DNA from: Vibrio fortis | Lineage (GTDB): Bacteria; Pseudomonadota; Gammaproteobacteria; Enterobacterales; Vibrionaceae | Direction of reading: 5' to 3' | DNA: 64,000 nt | NCBI RefSeq assembly: GCF_024347475.1 | Contig: NZ_AP025487.1 | Coordinates: forward strand, 930,001-994,000 | In this document: positions 1-8,459 of the stretch, piece after piece | Layout of the letters: every line of letters starts with the position of its first letter | How positions within the stretch are numbered: position 1 is the stretch's first letter | Notes under the pieces: model-generated | The model's database searches: none | What the model was told of the DNA's origin: nothing | The model's input: the letters and a program-made list of their open reading frames with translations, nothing else | Position numbers and translations under genes: made by a program

Positions 1-807
1 ATCTCGTTGACCACCGGCTAAACCAAAACCTAGGCCTTCTGCATGCCCTTCTAGTTTAAGGTCAACTTCAGATTTGTAAGAGAAGCCAATACGGTGTGCT
101 TCGTTGATTTGCCAAGCAGTACCAACTTGCCAGCCCCATGCAGTATCGTCACCTTCCATGTACTTTAGTGTGGTACCTGCTGGTACAGAAATAGGCATTC
201 CTGTGTTAGGATCAACGCCAACTGCATTCTTTTCAGGCGCTGTAGCACCAAAGCTGCCTTCACCCATTACGTAGCGTACCCCGCCACCAATACTTACAGC
301 TTCGTTAAGTTGGTAAGCAAAGTTCACATTTGCTTCTTTAGTTATAACGCTTGCTTCATTACCAAAGTGAGAGGCTGCAAAATCCTTACCTAGATCTGTC
401 TCCATACCGTAGTTGGTGCCAAAAGCTAAACCTACTGCAAATTTTTCGTTATAGCGATGGGAAAGGTAGAAGTTAGGAATCACTGCGTCGTTCGCGAAGT
501 CATTTGAAGATGCGTTAGTTGACCCTAGTGCTGGGTGTGCATGTGTTACTTCACCGCTTACATCAATATTTGGATCAACATAGATTGCGCCAACAGACAC
601 CTGAGTGCCTTCTAGGTATGTCAGCATTGCAGGGTTACGCCATTGTGCGCCAGCGTTGTCAGCCATTGCGGCTTCACCTGCATATGCACGACCAAGGCCA
701 GTTGCAGAGTATTCTGCTAACTGGAAGCCTGCAGCATGAGTAACGCTTGATGTAGAAAGTAAACCAACTGCCACTGCAGCAGATAGGAGAGTCTTATTCA
801 TTTTCAT
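1..807 (-). CDS. fadL: FadL-family outer membrane fatty-acid transporter (3' end beyond window)
   Basis: Outer membrane beta-barrel porin for long-chain fatty acids or other hydrophobic molecules. The reading frame is open from the start codon at 807 to the window edge, so only the first 269 codons are visible. A signal peptide of about 25 residues ends in THA and is followed by AGFQLAEYSATGLGRAYAG, the FadL N-terminal hatch signature, then the conserved AxxxRNPA segment. Alternative start at 801; neither has a clear ribosome-binding site. A second FadL paralogue lies directly upstream on the same strand, but a terminator separates them, so this gene probably has its own promoter in 808-1050. 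Substrate specificity cannot be read from sequence. Confidence 0.93.
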   Translation of the reverse strand, partial: MKMNKTLLSAAVAVGLLSTSSVTHAAGFQLAEYSATGLGRAYAGEAAMADNAGAQWRNPAMLTYLEGTQVSVGAIYVDPNIDVSGEVTHAHPALGSTNASSNDFANDAVIPNFYLSHRYNEKFAVGLAFGTNYGMETDLGKDFAASHFGNEASVITKEANVNFAYQLNEAVSIGGGVRYVMGEGSFGATAPEKNAVGVDPNTGMPISVPAGTTLKYMEGDDTAWGWQVGTAWQINEAHRIGFSYKSEVDLKLEGHAEGLGFGLAGGQRD

Positions 808-1040
808 TATTATGTTCGCTGAATCATAAGTATTAAGGTCAGTGATTTTACTTTTAGAGCTATTACTTTAAAAACGAAATTCGAATAAAACACTGTTTTA
901 GGTATTAAATTATTAAAAAGAACCTAATTGCAGCTAAAAAAACTGAATGTTTCGATGGTGTTACGAATTTTGAGCGTACACTTGTAGTGATATAAAGGCG
1001 TTAGAGAATACAGGTGTAAGCTTAATTGGGAGATGATTGA

Positions 1041-1054
1041 GTTGTTCGAACAAC
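1041..1054. repeat. perfect 14-bp palindrome
   Basis: GTTGTTCGAACAAC is a perfect palindrome just beyond the T-tract of the fadL terminator and upstream of the next fadL. It may be an operator or a second short hairpin. No known binding motif is recognised. Confidence 0.4.
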
Positions 1055-1079
1055 AAAAAAGGGTCGCATATAGCGACCC
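1055..1079 (-). terminator. Rho-independent terminator of the upstream fadL
   Basis: Stem GGGTCGC/GCGACCC with a 5-nt loop, followed on the minus strand by six T. It lies 22 bases after the stop of the 1102-2385 gene. Confidence 0.88.
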
Positions 1080-1101
1080 TTTGGGATGTTGTTGAGCTTT
1101 A

Positions 1102-2385
1102 TTAGAAGCTGCGGCTGTATTGTAGACCCATTAGGATCGCATCAGCACGTGTGGTACCAGAGATTGAAGATAGGTACTGAGGTTGTCCTGGTGCACCAAA
1201 GAACGGATTCTCAGTTTTTTCTTCAACATCAACATCGTCTCCCATTAAGTATGTAAAGCCGAAGTCAATGTTAGATTTTTCATCTAGGTGGTATGTAAAG
1301 CCTGCTGAGAACCATTGACGGTCAGAATCAGGCACAGAGATTGAAGTGATTTCATCTTGAGCACTTGTGTCATACATGTAACCAGCACGTAGTGTCCAAT
1401 CTCGGTTCAAGTAGTACGTACCACCGATTGAGTAGTGCATGCCATTTTGCCATTCGTAGTCATTTAGAACACCAGCGTTTTTGGCTTCTAGCTTGTCGAA
1501 CGAGCTCCAACCAATCCATTGAACAGAGTAGTGTACAGCGTACTTAGTATCTTTGATTCTGTGGTAGCCTGAAAATTCAAGAAGGTCTGGTAGAGGCATG
1601 TATAGAGTGTCATCTTTGTATTCTACGCCTGTATATGTGATGTCACCTTTTGCTTCCAGTTCTGGAGAGTAATGGTAAGCCAAACCAAAGCGGTTGTTCT
1701 CATCTAACTCGTATACAGTACCAACGTTGAAGCCTAGAGCCCAGCCGTCCGCTTCTGCATCTAGAGCCGTTGAAGAGCCTAATTGTCCAGCAAGAACTGG
1801 GTGCAGATCACGTTTTAGAGTACCTTTACCATATATTAGGTCTAAGCCAGCACCAAAGCTCCATTGATCGTTTAGTCGGTATGAACCTGCTAAACCAAAG
1901 TTGACACTCTTAACATCAGTTAAACCGCCGTACTCATGTCCAGCATAGCTGTCTGAGAATTCGGTTTTTGTGCCGAAATTTGAGTACGCGTTAAAACCTA
2001 CAGCAAACTTTTCATCAATTGGTATGATTAGATGAATATTTGGAGCGATTGAGGTATCACCTGCATCATCGAAGTTTGCATCAGTACCTGGGCCAGCATC
2101 AAATAGCTTATATTTTGCGTCTTTAACTTCAATTTTAGAAGTGATGCTTTCAAAACCAAGAGAAAGAGATGTTTCATCAAACAGCGCCATTGCTGCTGGG
2201 TTACGAGCCATTACAGAAGCGTTATCTGCGATTACTGCGTCACCAGCGAATGCACGGCCGATACCTGTCGCAGATTGTGCGTTAAGTTGGAAACCTGCTG
2301 CCATTGCTTGTGAAGAGGCGAGTGTAATTGTCGTAATTGTCACTGCTAAAAGAGACTTTTTAAACAGACGCGTGTTGTTTGTCAT
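1102..2385 (-). CDS. fadL: FadL-family outer membrane long-chain fatty-acid transporter
   Basis: A 427-residue outer membrane beta-barrel, the usual FadL length. The signal peptide ends in AMA, and mature AGFQLNAQSATGIGRAFAG matches the hatch-domain N-terminus that plugs the barrel and binds the lipid. The ARNPAA motif follows at about residue 60. The C-terminus LQYSRSF ends in the aromatic residue required by the BAM assembly machinery. The start is well supported by AAAGGA eight bases upstream. The protein is clearly paralogous to the neighbour at 1-807; such tandem FadL copies are common in vibrios. A FadR-like half-site lies about 100 bases upstream (2481-2489). Which lipids each copy prefers is unknown. 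Confidence 0.95.
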   Translation of the reverse strand: MTNNTRLFKKSLLAVTITTITLASSQAMAAGFQLNAQSATGIGRAFAGDAVIADNASVMARNPAAMALFDETSLSLGFESITSKIEVKDAKYKLFDAGPGTDANFDDAGDTSIAPNIHLIIPIDEKFAVGFNAYSNFGTKTEFSDSYAGHEYGGLTDVKSVNFGLAGSYRLNDQWSFGAGLDLIYGKGTLKRDLHPVLAGQLGSSTALDAEADGWALGFNVGTVYELDENNRFGLAYHYSPELEAKGDITYTGVEYKDDTLYMPLPDLLEFSGYHRIKDTKYAVHYSVQWIGWSSFDKLEAKNAGVLNDYEWQNGMHYSIGGTYYLNRDWTLRAGYMYDTSAQDEITSISVPDSDRQWFSAGFTYHLDEKSNIDFGFTYLMGDDVDVEEKTENPFFGAPGQPQYLSSISGTTRADAILMGLQYSRSF

Positions 2386-2480
2386 TTATCAATTCCTTTA
2401 TTGTATCCGCCTCTACAGGGCGATTTATTTGAGCTTTTGCTCAATGGGGGCTGATCCTAAGCGTTAGTATAGAGTATACA

Positions 2481-2489
2481 AATCCGACC
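2481..2489 (-). promoter_or_regulatory. possible FadR half-site upstream of fadL
   Basis: On the minus strand the bases read GGTCGGATT, matching seven of nine positions of the FadR core GGTCNGACC. It lies just upstream of a TATACT box in the fadL promoter region. The match is weak on its own and gains weight only from the gene it precedes. Confidence 0.3.
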
Positions 2490-2616
2490 ATTGGAAAATT
2501 TGAGCATAAAATTACGGAAATGACGCCTATCTGACACGAAAATGGCAGGAAACGCTGTTTTTTAGAGTTTTAACTCTAGCGTTATATTTTTTGTGAATGG
2601 TTTGAGTGTTTTCTAT

Positions 2617-2655
2617 AAAACAAAGCCCAGCAATATCAGTGATATAGTGCTGGGC
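2617..2655 (-). terminator. terminator of the ECF sigma/anti-sigma operon
   Basis: Stem GCCCAGCA/TGCTGGGC, extended by an inner ATATC/GATAT stem, with a T-rich tail on the minus strand. It begins 29 bases past the stop of the 2685-3413 gene. Confidence 0.82.
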
Positions 2656-2684
2656 CTAGTATTTGCGGGCGTTGAGTGAGCAGA

Positions 2685-3413
2685 TTAACTCATCGGTTTG
2701 ATCATTTTAGACAGTTTTTCTGCAATTTTGTCGACATCTTCACCTTCCATGCCAACCAGTATCAAACTGCTGTTATCGATAGGTGTAATCGAACCTGACA
2801 TGCCATCTTCTTCGAAGTTCTGGCTCTTGTCTGACGGTATGCTGGTTAAAAACAGCGTAACCTTGCCTTTTTCACCCTGAAACACCATGTGCATTGCATT
2901 GGATTTACCAAAACCACAGTGATTCAAGTAATAAACATGATATGGAAAGTTATCGTCAAATTGAAAAGCAAACGGGTTCATTTTTGTATTGATCTGATCG
3001 GACGATACATTCTCATCCAAGACCTCTACAAACGGCTTTTCAGTCACAACGTGTTTCATTGCTGTGTCAGCTAAACTCGCATGGGCAGGAGAAACAAATG
3101 CGTTACCCCAATTAACTTGCCCAACAAGTAGGCCGGCAACAAAAGCCACTGATGCAGCCATCGCCATGGCACGACGAGCAAACGTTGGTTTAACCACTTT
3201 ACTCTCTTCATAAGATGTTTGATTGAACAAGATGCGATCGGCAAGATCGTCGGGCACATCCACATTCATGGCTGAATGAATTTGCTTATCAAGAGCAAGA
3301 ACATCATCCAAGAATTTGCTATTTGCCTCGCTATTCGCTGTGGCATCAATGATGTCTTGATTTCTCTGTTTCGGTTCCGACAATATACGACGACGGAATT
3401 CTAAATCATCCAT
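2685..3413 (-). CDS. probable membrane anti-sigma factor (DUF3379-type)
   Basis: A 242-residue protein with a cytoplasmic N-terminal part of about 80 residues, one hydrophobic segment near residues 84-98 (AMAMAASVAFVAGLLVGQV) and a C-terminal periplasmic domain of about 140 residues. That topology, and translational coupling to an ECF sigma gene (8-base overlap), are what an anti-sigma factor shows. I believe the family is DUF3379, found beside ECF sigma genes in vibrios. The periplasmic part contains one Cys in HCGFG. It probably holds the sigma factor at the inner membrane and releases it on an envelope signal. The signal is unknown, and the anti-sigma role is inferred from context. Confidence 0.8.
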   Translation of the reverse strand: MDDLEFRRRILSEPKQRNQDIIDATANSEANSKFLDDVLALDKQIHSAMNVDVPDDLADRILFNQTSYEESKVVKPTFARRAMAMAASVAFVAGLLVGQVNWGNAFVSPAHASLADTAMKHVVTEKPFVEVLDENVSSDQINTKMNPFAFQFDDNFPYHVYYLNHCGFGKSNAMHMVFQGEKGKVTLFLTSIPSDKSQNFEEDGMSGSITPIDNSSLILVGMEGEDVDKIAEKLSKMIKPMS

Positions 3414-3969
3414 TATGTTGCCCCCTTTCTGCCTCTTCTGAATCCAGCATCTCTTTCAGCTGGTTTCGCGCCCTAAATAATCGTGTCATTACCGTATTTT
3501 TATTTAGCTCTAAGACCTCTGCGATCTCTTCACCACTAAACCCTCCAATCACTTGAAGAAAGAGTGGTTCACGGTAATCGACGTCTAATTTCATGATCTG
3601 GGCTTGTAACCATTCGTGTTGGTGATGCGGGTCGTCGCTGACTTTAGCATCATTACCGTGGTCATCAATATCAACCAGATCAAATTGTTTGCGTTCAAAA
3701 CGTCTAGCATTCTCGCGGCGTAAAATCGTGATTAACCAAGATTTTGCTGCTTTCTCATCTTGCAAACTATCAAGTGACTTCCATGCTCTTAAGCATGTCT
3801 CTTGCACTAAATCCTCAGCAATGCTCTTGTCTTTGCATAACCAGTAGGCATAGCGGAATAGGTCGCGATGATAAGCACGCACGAGCGCTTCGTATTTTCT
3901 TTGTTTGTCCATATCAGAGTTGACCGGACGCTTGGCAGTTTTCTTTCCAAACATTTTTATTATCGACAC
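3406..3969 (-). CDS. ECF-family RNA polymerase sigma factor
   Basis: About 187 residues with the two ECF domains. Sigma-2 (YHRDLFRYAYWLCKDKSIAEDLVQE) binds the core enzyme and the -10 element. Sigma-4 (GFSGEEIAEVLELNKNTVMTRLFRAR) is a helix-turn-helix reading the -35 element. The frame opens at 3981, but GGAGG lies five bases before an in-frame GTG at 3969, which I prefer; ATG codons at 3981 and 3954 are alternatives. The stop overlaps the start of the probable anti-sigma gene, so both are made together. It is not RpoE: the rseABC genes are absent. The regulon is unknown, but the neighbouring genes all deal with fatty acids. Confidence 0.9.
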   Translation of the reverse strand: MSIIKMFGKKTAKRPVNSDMDKQRKYEALVRAYHRDLFRYAYWLCKDKSIAEDLVQETCLRAWKSLDSLQDEKAAKSWLITILRRENARRFERKQFDLVDIDDHGNDAKVSDDPHHQHEWLQAQIMKLDVDYREPLFLQVIGGFSGEEIAEVLELNKNTVMTRLFRARNQLKEMLDSEEAERGQHNG

Positions 3970-4102
3970 ATGAGCCTCCATATTTGCTCTGTGGATAGAG
4001 TGTCTTTGTTCGTTGTGCTTTGTTTTCTATGTTGTAATCGATTGGAAATCGTAAAATCACATTAAAATTGATCTACTTCAAAATCTGAGACTTCGAACAG
4101 GC

Positions 4103-4108
4103 TATAGT
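4103..4108 (+). promoter_or_regulatory. -10 box of the candidate small RNA
   Basis: TATAGT, five of six matches to the consensus -10 box. The expected start point, about seven bases downstream, coincides with the first paired base of the structured RNA at 4115. The -35 region is poor (TTCAAA at 4077-4082, spacing 20), so an activator or another sigma factor may be needed. Confidence 0.45.
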
Positions 4109-4114
4109 ACATCT

Positions 4115-4276
4115 TGTCGTCTAGTTAGTCATTGTGACTGACATGTTGAGCAAGACGACACTTCCTTTTGAAGGCTGACTTTACTTTCTCCTAATCAGGA
4201 AACTGATTATTTCAATTGGCGTAACGTTAATTGCTTTAAAACATTCCAACCACACAGTTCTGTGTGGTTTTTTTTT
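4115..4276 (+). ncRNA. candidate structured small RNA, family not recognised
   Basis: No coding frame of note, but four successive helices. An 8-bp closing stem (4115-4122 with 4153-4160) encloses a hairpin AGTCA/TGACT (4127-4139). A short CCTT/AAGG hairpin follows (4164-4174), then TAATCAG-GAAA-CTGATTA (4192-4209), a 7-bp stem with a GNRA tetraloop. Last is a textbook terminator, a 9-bp stem with loop GTTC followed by nine T (4248-4276). A -10 box sits at the right distance from the first helix. The transcript would be about 160 nt. It lies between the ECF sigma gene (opposite strand) and fadI (same strand) and ends before the fadI promoter. It could instead be an attenuated fadI leader. No known riboswitch motif is seen. 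Confidence 0.6.
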
Positions 4277-4473
4277 GCTCTAAGAATCCAATAAGCAACT
4301 TGGCTCTTATGTTTTGCAAATGATTGTTCTTGCTTTTAGTTTAGCGTTTATTTGAGCCTTAATAATCCGAAAGGTTCGATTCAATATCACACTTCTTATC
4401 AATGTGCGCTTTCTACCCGTGTCACGTTTATTTAAACGGCTGTTTGATTAAATTAACAACTTCTTTACAATGC

Positions 4474-4490
4474 ATCAGGTCAGACCTCTT
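4474..4490 (+). promoter_or_regulatory. FadR-type operator upstream of fadI
   Basis: ATCAGGTCAGACCTCTT contains the full FadR core GGTCNGACC inside an 11-bp inverted repeat (AGGTC-A-GACCT). It lies 17 bases before the fadI start, where FadR would repress fadIJ until acyl-CoA releases it. The site is predicted from sequence only. Confidence 0.75.
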
Positions 4491-4507
4491 AAACTTAAGG
4501 AGAAACC

Positions 4508-5815
4508 ATGGGCAAACAGGAAGTCAAAACTCGTTCGGGAGAGCGTGTTGCCGTTGTCGCTGGATTACGAACCCCATTCGCTCGCCAAAGTACAGAATTT
4601 AGTCAAGTGCCTGCGGTGGATCTAGGAAAAATGGTCGTGAGCGAAATGCTTGCGAGAACCGATATTGACCCTGCGTTAATCGAGCAAGTGGTATTCGGGC
4701 AAGTCGTTCAAATGCCTGAAGCGCCAAACATTGCGCGTGAAATCGTATTGGGAACGGGCATGAACATTCACACCGATGCTTACAGTGTGACTCGTGCTTG
4801 TGCGACGAGTTTTCAGGCTGCTGCAAACGTAGCAGAAAGCATCATGGCAGGGACCATTGATGTGGGTATTGCGGGTGGTGCAGACTCTTCATCGGTTCTT
4901 CCGATTGGTGTATCGAAGAAGCTCGCGGCTAACCTTCTTGCTTTGAGTAAAACCAAAACACTAGGCCAAAAACTAAAGATTCTAAAGAGCCTATCTATGA
5001 AAGACCTTATGCCTGTGCCACCGGCAGTAGCGGAATACTCTACTGGCTTGTCGATGGGACAAACCGCAGAGCAAATGGCTAAAACACACGGTATTACACG
5101 TGAAGAACAAGACGCGCTTGCTCATCGTTCGCATTCTCTTGCTTCTCAAGCTTGGAAAGATGGCAAGATTCAAGATGAAGTCATGACGGCTTTCCCTGCG
5201 CCTTATAAGAAGTACATCTCTGAAGATAACAACATTCGCCATGAATCGACTCTAGAGGGCTACGCTAAATTGCGTCCAGCTTTCGATCGCAAATATGGCA
5301 GCGTGACAGCGGCTAACGCGACACCTCTAACGGATGGCGCTGCAGCAGTAATGTTGATGCGTGAGGGTAAAGCGAAAGAGCTCGGCTTAGAAGTGATGGG
5401 CTATATTCGCGGTTTCGCTTTCTCAGCCATTGGTGTTGAAACCGACATGCTCATGGGGCCAACTTACGCGACTTCAAAAGTGTTGGAAAATACAGGACTA
5501 GAGTTATCAGATCTTACCCTAATCGACATGCACGAAGCATTTGCCGCACAAGCTTTAGCGAACGTGAAAATGTTTGCAAGTGACGAGTTTGCTCAGCAGA
5601 ACCTCGGTCGTGGTAAAGCGATTGGTGAAATCGATATGGATAAGTTTAATGTTCTTGGTGGTTCTATTGCTTACGGTCACCCATTTGCCGCAACCGGTGC
5701 TCGTATGATGACGCAGACATTGCGTGAACTGAAACGTCGTGGTGGTGGTTTAGCGTTGAACACAGCGTGTGCCGCTGGTGGTCTAGGTGCAGCAATGATC
5801 TTGGAGGTGGAGTAA
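4508..5815 (+). CDS. fadI: 3-ketoacyl-CoA thiolase FadI
   Basis: Last step of fatty-acid beta-oxidation: thiolytic cleavage of 3-ketoacyl-CoA to acetyl-CoA and a shortened acyl-CoA. It is 435 residues long, the size of E. coli FadI. Thiolase features are all present: nucleophile Cys98 in TRACATS, the [16 protein letters not shown]is loop, and the C-terminal base Cys in NTACAAGG. AAGGAG sits five bases before the ATG. The stop overlaps the fadJ start (TAATG), so the two subunits of the complex are translationally coupled. Predicted regulation is by FadR through the operator at 4474-4490. The FadI type, rather than FadA, is indicated by length, partner and sequence. Confidence 0.97.
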   Translation: MGKQEVKTRSGERVAVVAGLRTPFARQSTEFSQVPAVDLGKMVVSEMLARTDIDPALIEQVVFGQVVQMPEAPNIAREIVLGTGMNIHTDAYSVTRACATSFQAAANVAESIMAGTIDVGIAGGADSSSVLPIGVSKKLAANLLALSKTKTLGQKLKILKSLSMKDLMPVPPAVAEYSTGLSMGQTAEQMAKTHGITREEQDALAHRSHSLASQAWKDGKIQDEVMTAFPAPYKKYISEDNNIRHESTLEGYAKLRPAFDRKYGSVTAANATPLTDGAAAVMLMREGKAKELGLEVMGYIRGFAFSAIGVETDMLMGPTYATSKVLENTGLELSDLTLIDMHEAFAAQALANVKMFASDEFAQQNLGRGKAIGEIDMDKFNVLGGSIAYGHPFAATGARMMTQTLRELKRRGGGLALNTACAAGGLGAAMILEVE

Positions 5816-8013
5816 TGTCTAATAATGCTGAAGTGAACACAGAAAACGAAGTCGCTATCAATAACGATTCGGCTCCAGCTGCAGAGAGAGCATTCTCTCT
5901 GAATATCGATGACCAAAACATTGCTTGGTTGGCAATTGACGTTCCAAACGAAAAAATGAACACGCTCCAAGCGGCCTTTGCTGATGAGATGAAAAGCATC
6001 TTTGAACAGCTAAAAGAGAAGCAGAGCAGTGTTAAGGGTTTGATTGTTCACTCATTAAAGCCTGATAACTTCATTGCGGGTGCGGATGTTCGAATGCTCG
6101 ATGCATGCACCAGTGCTAGCGAAGCTGAATCTCTGGCAAGACAAGGGCAGGAGATGTTCCAAGCGCTGTCTGACCTACCTTATCCGGTTGTTGCAGCGAT
6201 TCATGGCCCGTGTTTAGGCGGTGGCTTAGAGCTGGCTCTTGCATGTGATTACCGTGTATGTACAGATTCGGATAAAACACGTTTAGGTCTACCAGAAGTA
6301 CAGCTTGGTCTATTGCCAGGTTCTGGTGGTACTCAGCGTTTGCCTCGCCTTATCGGCTTGCTTCCGTCGCTCGATCTTATCCTAACGGGTAAGCAGTTGC
6401 GTGCGAAAAAAGCGAAGAAGTTGGGCGTTGTTGATGCATGTGTGCCTGAAACTATTCTTCTAAAAGTCGCGAAAGATCTTGTTGAGAAAAACTCGGGCAG
6501 CAAGAAAGGTAAACGACTCGCGTCTAATAGCCAAGCTTCAACTAAAGAGAAGTTAATTTCGCGCAATGGCTTGGGCCGTAAGGTTATCTTTGAGCAAGCT
6601 GCTAAGAAAACGAATCAGAAAACACGCGGCAACTATCCAGCAGCGGATGCGATTCTCGACGTGATTCGTCATGGCCTCGAAAACGGCTTTGACAAAGGAT
6701 TGAAGTACGAGGCGCAACGTTTCTCTGAGCTCGTTATGAGCGATGAATCGAAAGCGCTGCGCTCTATTTTCTTCGCAACGACTGAGATGAAGAAAGAGCA
6801 TGGTACGGATGCTGAACCGAATCGCGTTAACCGAGTTGGCGTACTAGGCGGTGGCCTTATGGGCGCTGGTATTAGCCATGTGAGTGTTGCAAAAGCTAAA
6901 GTTCCTGTTCGTATTAAAGATGTCTCGAATGATGGTGTTCTGAACGCGTTGAATTACAACTACAAGCTGTTCAACAAGCAGAAGAAGCGCCGTATTCTGA
7001 GCCGTGCAGGTTTAGAAAGTAAAATGCTACAGTTATCGGGTGGTATCGACTTTACTAGCTTCAACCATATTGATGTAGTCATCGAAGCCGTGTTTGAAGA
7101 TCTGGATCTTAAGCAGAAGATGGTCGCGGATATCGAAGAAAACGCGAAGCCAGAAACGATCTTTGCAACTAATACTTCGTCTCTGCCAATCCACAAGATT
7201 GCTGAGAAAGCAGCACGCCCAGAGAATGTTGTTGGTCTTCACTACTTCAGCCCAGCAGAAAAAATGCCACTGGTTGAGGTAATTCCTCATGAAGGGACAT
7301 CAGATCAAACTATCTCAACGGTTGTTGCTCTGGCGAAGAAGCAAGGCAAAACGCCTATCGTTGTAAAAGACAAAGCGGGCTTCTATGTAAACCGTATTCT
7401 TGCTCCGTACATGAACGAGGCGGCTCATCTTCTATTAGCTAATGAGCCTATCGAAAAGCTCGACAGTGCTCTGCTTGATTTCGGCTTCCCAGTTGGGCCA
7501 ATCACGCTGCTAGACGAAGTAGGTGTGGATATTGGCGCGAAGATCATGCCGATTCTAGTTAATGAGCTGGGTGACCGCTTCCAAGGTCCTGACGTGTTCG
7601 ATGTGCTATTGAACGACAACCGTAAAGGGCGTAAGAGTGGTAAAGGTTTCTACACCTACAAAGGTAAGAAGAAAGAAGTTGATAAGTCAGTCTACAAACT
7701 TCTGAAACTTCAGCCAGATCCTAAGTTGAGTGATAACGACATCGCGATGCGTTGTGTGCTACCAATGCTAAACGAGGCGGTACGTTGTCTAGATGAGGGC
7801 ATCATTCGCAGCCCGCGTGACGGTGATATCGGCGCAATCTTCGGTATTGGCTTCCCTCCATTCTTAGGTGGTCCGTTCCGTTACATGGATCAAATTGGCG
7901 TGAAGTCGCTGGTTGAGATGATGAATGACTTTGCAGTGAAGTACGGCGACCGTTTCGCACCGTGTGATGGTCTACTGACTCGTGCAGGTCTGAATGAGCC
8001 GTTCTACAAGTAG
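5815..8013 (+). CDS. fadJ: multifunctional fatty-acid oxidation subunit FadJ
   Basis: Carries enoyl-CoA hydratase and 3-hydroxyacyl-CoA dehydrogenase activities, passing its product to FadI. Length is 732 residues. The N-terminal crotonase domain shows [19 protein letters not shown] (about 131-149) and [13 protein letters not shown] (about 168-180). The NAD-binding dehydrogenase domain begins with the Rossmann loop [12 protein letters not shown] near residue 345, followed by [15 protein letters not shown]. The frame is open 48 bases further upstream, but GGAGG at 5803-5807 and the TAATG overlap with fadI fix the start at 5815. A terminator follows directly, so fadIJ is a two-gene operon. Confidence 0.97.
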   Translation: MSNNAEVNTENEVAINNDSAPAAERAFSLNIDDQNIAWLAIDVPNEKMNTLQAAFADEMKSIFEQLKEKQSSVKGLIVHSLKPDNFIAGADVRMLDACTSASEAESLARQGQEMFQALSDLPYPVVAAIHGPCLGGGLELALACDYRVCTDSDKTRLGLPEVQLGLLPGSGGTQRLPRLIGLLPSLDLILTGKQLRAKKAKKLGVVDACVPETILLKVAKDLVEKNSGSKKGKRLASNSQASTKEKLISRNGLGRKVIFEQAAKKTNQKTRGNYPAADAILDVIRHGLENGFDKGLKYEAQRFSELVMSDESKALRSIFFATTEMKKEHGTDAEPNRVNRVGVLGGGLMGAGISHVSVAKAKVPVRIKDVSNDGVLNALNYNYKLFNKQKKRRILSRAGLESKMLQLSGGIDFTSFNHIDVVIEAVFEDLDLKQKMVADIEENAKPETIFATNTSSLPIHKIAEKAARPENVVGLHYFSPAEKMPLVEVIPHEGTSDQTISTVVALAKKQGKTPIVVKDKAGFYVNRILAPYMNEAAHLLLANEPIEKLDSALLDFGFPVGPITLLDEVGVDIGAKIMPILVNELGDRFQGPDVFDVLLNDNRKGRKSGKGFYTYKGKKKEVDKSVYKLLKLQPDPKLSDNDIAMRCVLPMLNEAVRCLDEGIIRSPRDGDIGAIFGIGFPPFLGGPFRYMDQIGVKSLVEMMNDFAVKYGDRFAPCDGLLTRAGLNEPFYK

Positions 8014-8032
8014 AGTGAAATAATTCTATGAC

Positions 8033-8066
8033 AAAGCCCGTATTTCGTTGAGATGCGGGCTTTTTT
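8033..8066 (+). terminator. fadIJ terminator
   Basis: AAAGCCCG/CGGGCTTT stem followed by a run of T, 20 bases after the fadJ stop. Confidence 0.9.
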
Positions 8067-8084
8067 GTCGGAATGAAAAAGTAA

Positions 8085-8298
8085 GAGATTCCCGACTCAG
8101 TCGTTCCTCCTTCTCGGGAATGACGAGAGCGGTAGTCGTCGATGGTAGAAAATAGGCCTTAAGGAGATTTCCTACTCAGCCGTTCCGCCTTCTCGGGAAT
8201 GACGGAAACGGTAGTCGCCTGTGTTAGCGAATAAGCCTTAAGGAGATTCCCGACTCAGTTGTTCCTCCTTCTCGAGAATGACGGGAGCAGTAGTCGCT
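8085..8298. repeat. three tandem 79-bp extragenic repeats
   Basis: Copies start at 8085, 8164 and 8243, giving an exact 79-bp period. Each begins GAGATT and carries the arms ATTCCCGA and TCGGGAAT, or mutated forms of them, around a CT-rich loop, so each can form a hairpin. The shared 3' parts include GGTAGTCG and a GCCTTAAG junction. The third copy decays after about 56 bp. This resembles REP/BIME-like extragenic repeats and fills the gap between two convergent genes. No coding capacity is seen. Confidence 0.8.
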
Positions 8299-8348
8299 GG
8301 TGGGAATACACAAGCTCAAAGGGAGAATATCGACATAACCTTGCCGTC

Positions 8349-8383
8349 ATCTCCTAGAGCGACGAAGGAGCGTAATAGGAGAT
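8349..8383. repeat. second hairpin element related to the 79-bp repeats
   Basis: ATCTCCTA and TAGGAGAT form an inverted repeat around GAGCGACGAAGGAGCGTAA. The loop carries a GAAGGAG motif also present, on the opposite strand, in the loops of the 79-bp repeats. It may be a diverged member of the same family. Confidence 0.55.
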
Positions 8384-8411
8384 CTGCTTTTAGCGCGAGC
8401 CAGATAAAACA

Positions 8412-8437
8412 GAGGTTGATGCGCTAACATCAACCTC
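8412..8437 (-). terminator. terminator of the insulinase-family gene
   Basis: Perfect 10-bp stem GAGGTTGATG/CATCAACCTC with loop CGCTAA, then TGTTTTAT on the minus strand. Confidence 0.75.
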
Positions 8438-8459
8438 ATGACTCTCGGACTAAGAATTA

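Noticed and set aside
4115..4276. Structured RNA considered as a known riboswitch (cyclic-di-GMP, glycine, TPP, cobalamin)
   Set aside because: None of the conserved core sequences of these classes are present; only generic hairpins are visible.
8085..8298. Tandem 79-bp repeats, considered as CRISPR
   Set aside because: The repeats are long, directly adjoining and imperfect, with no unique spacers and no cas genes.
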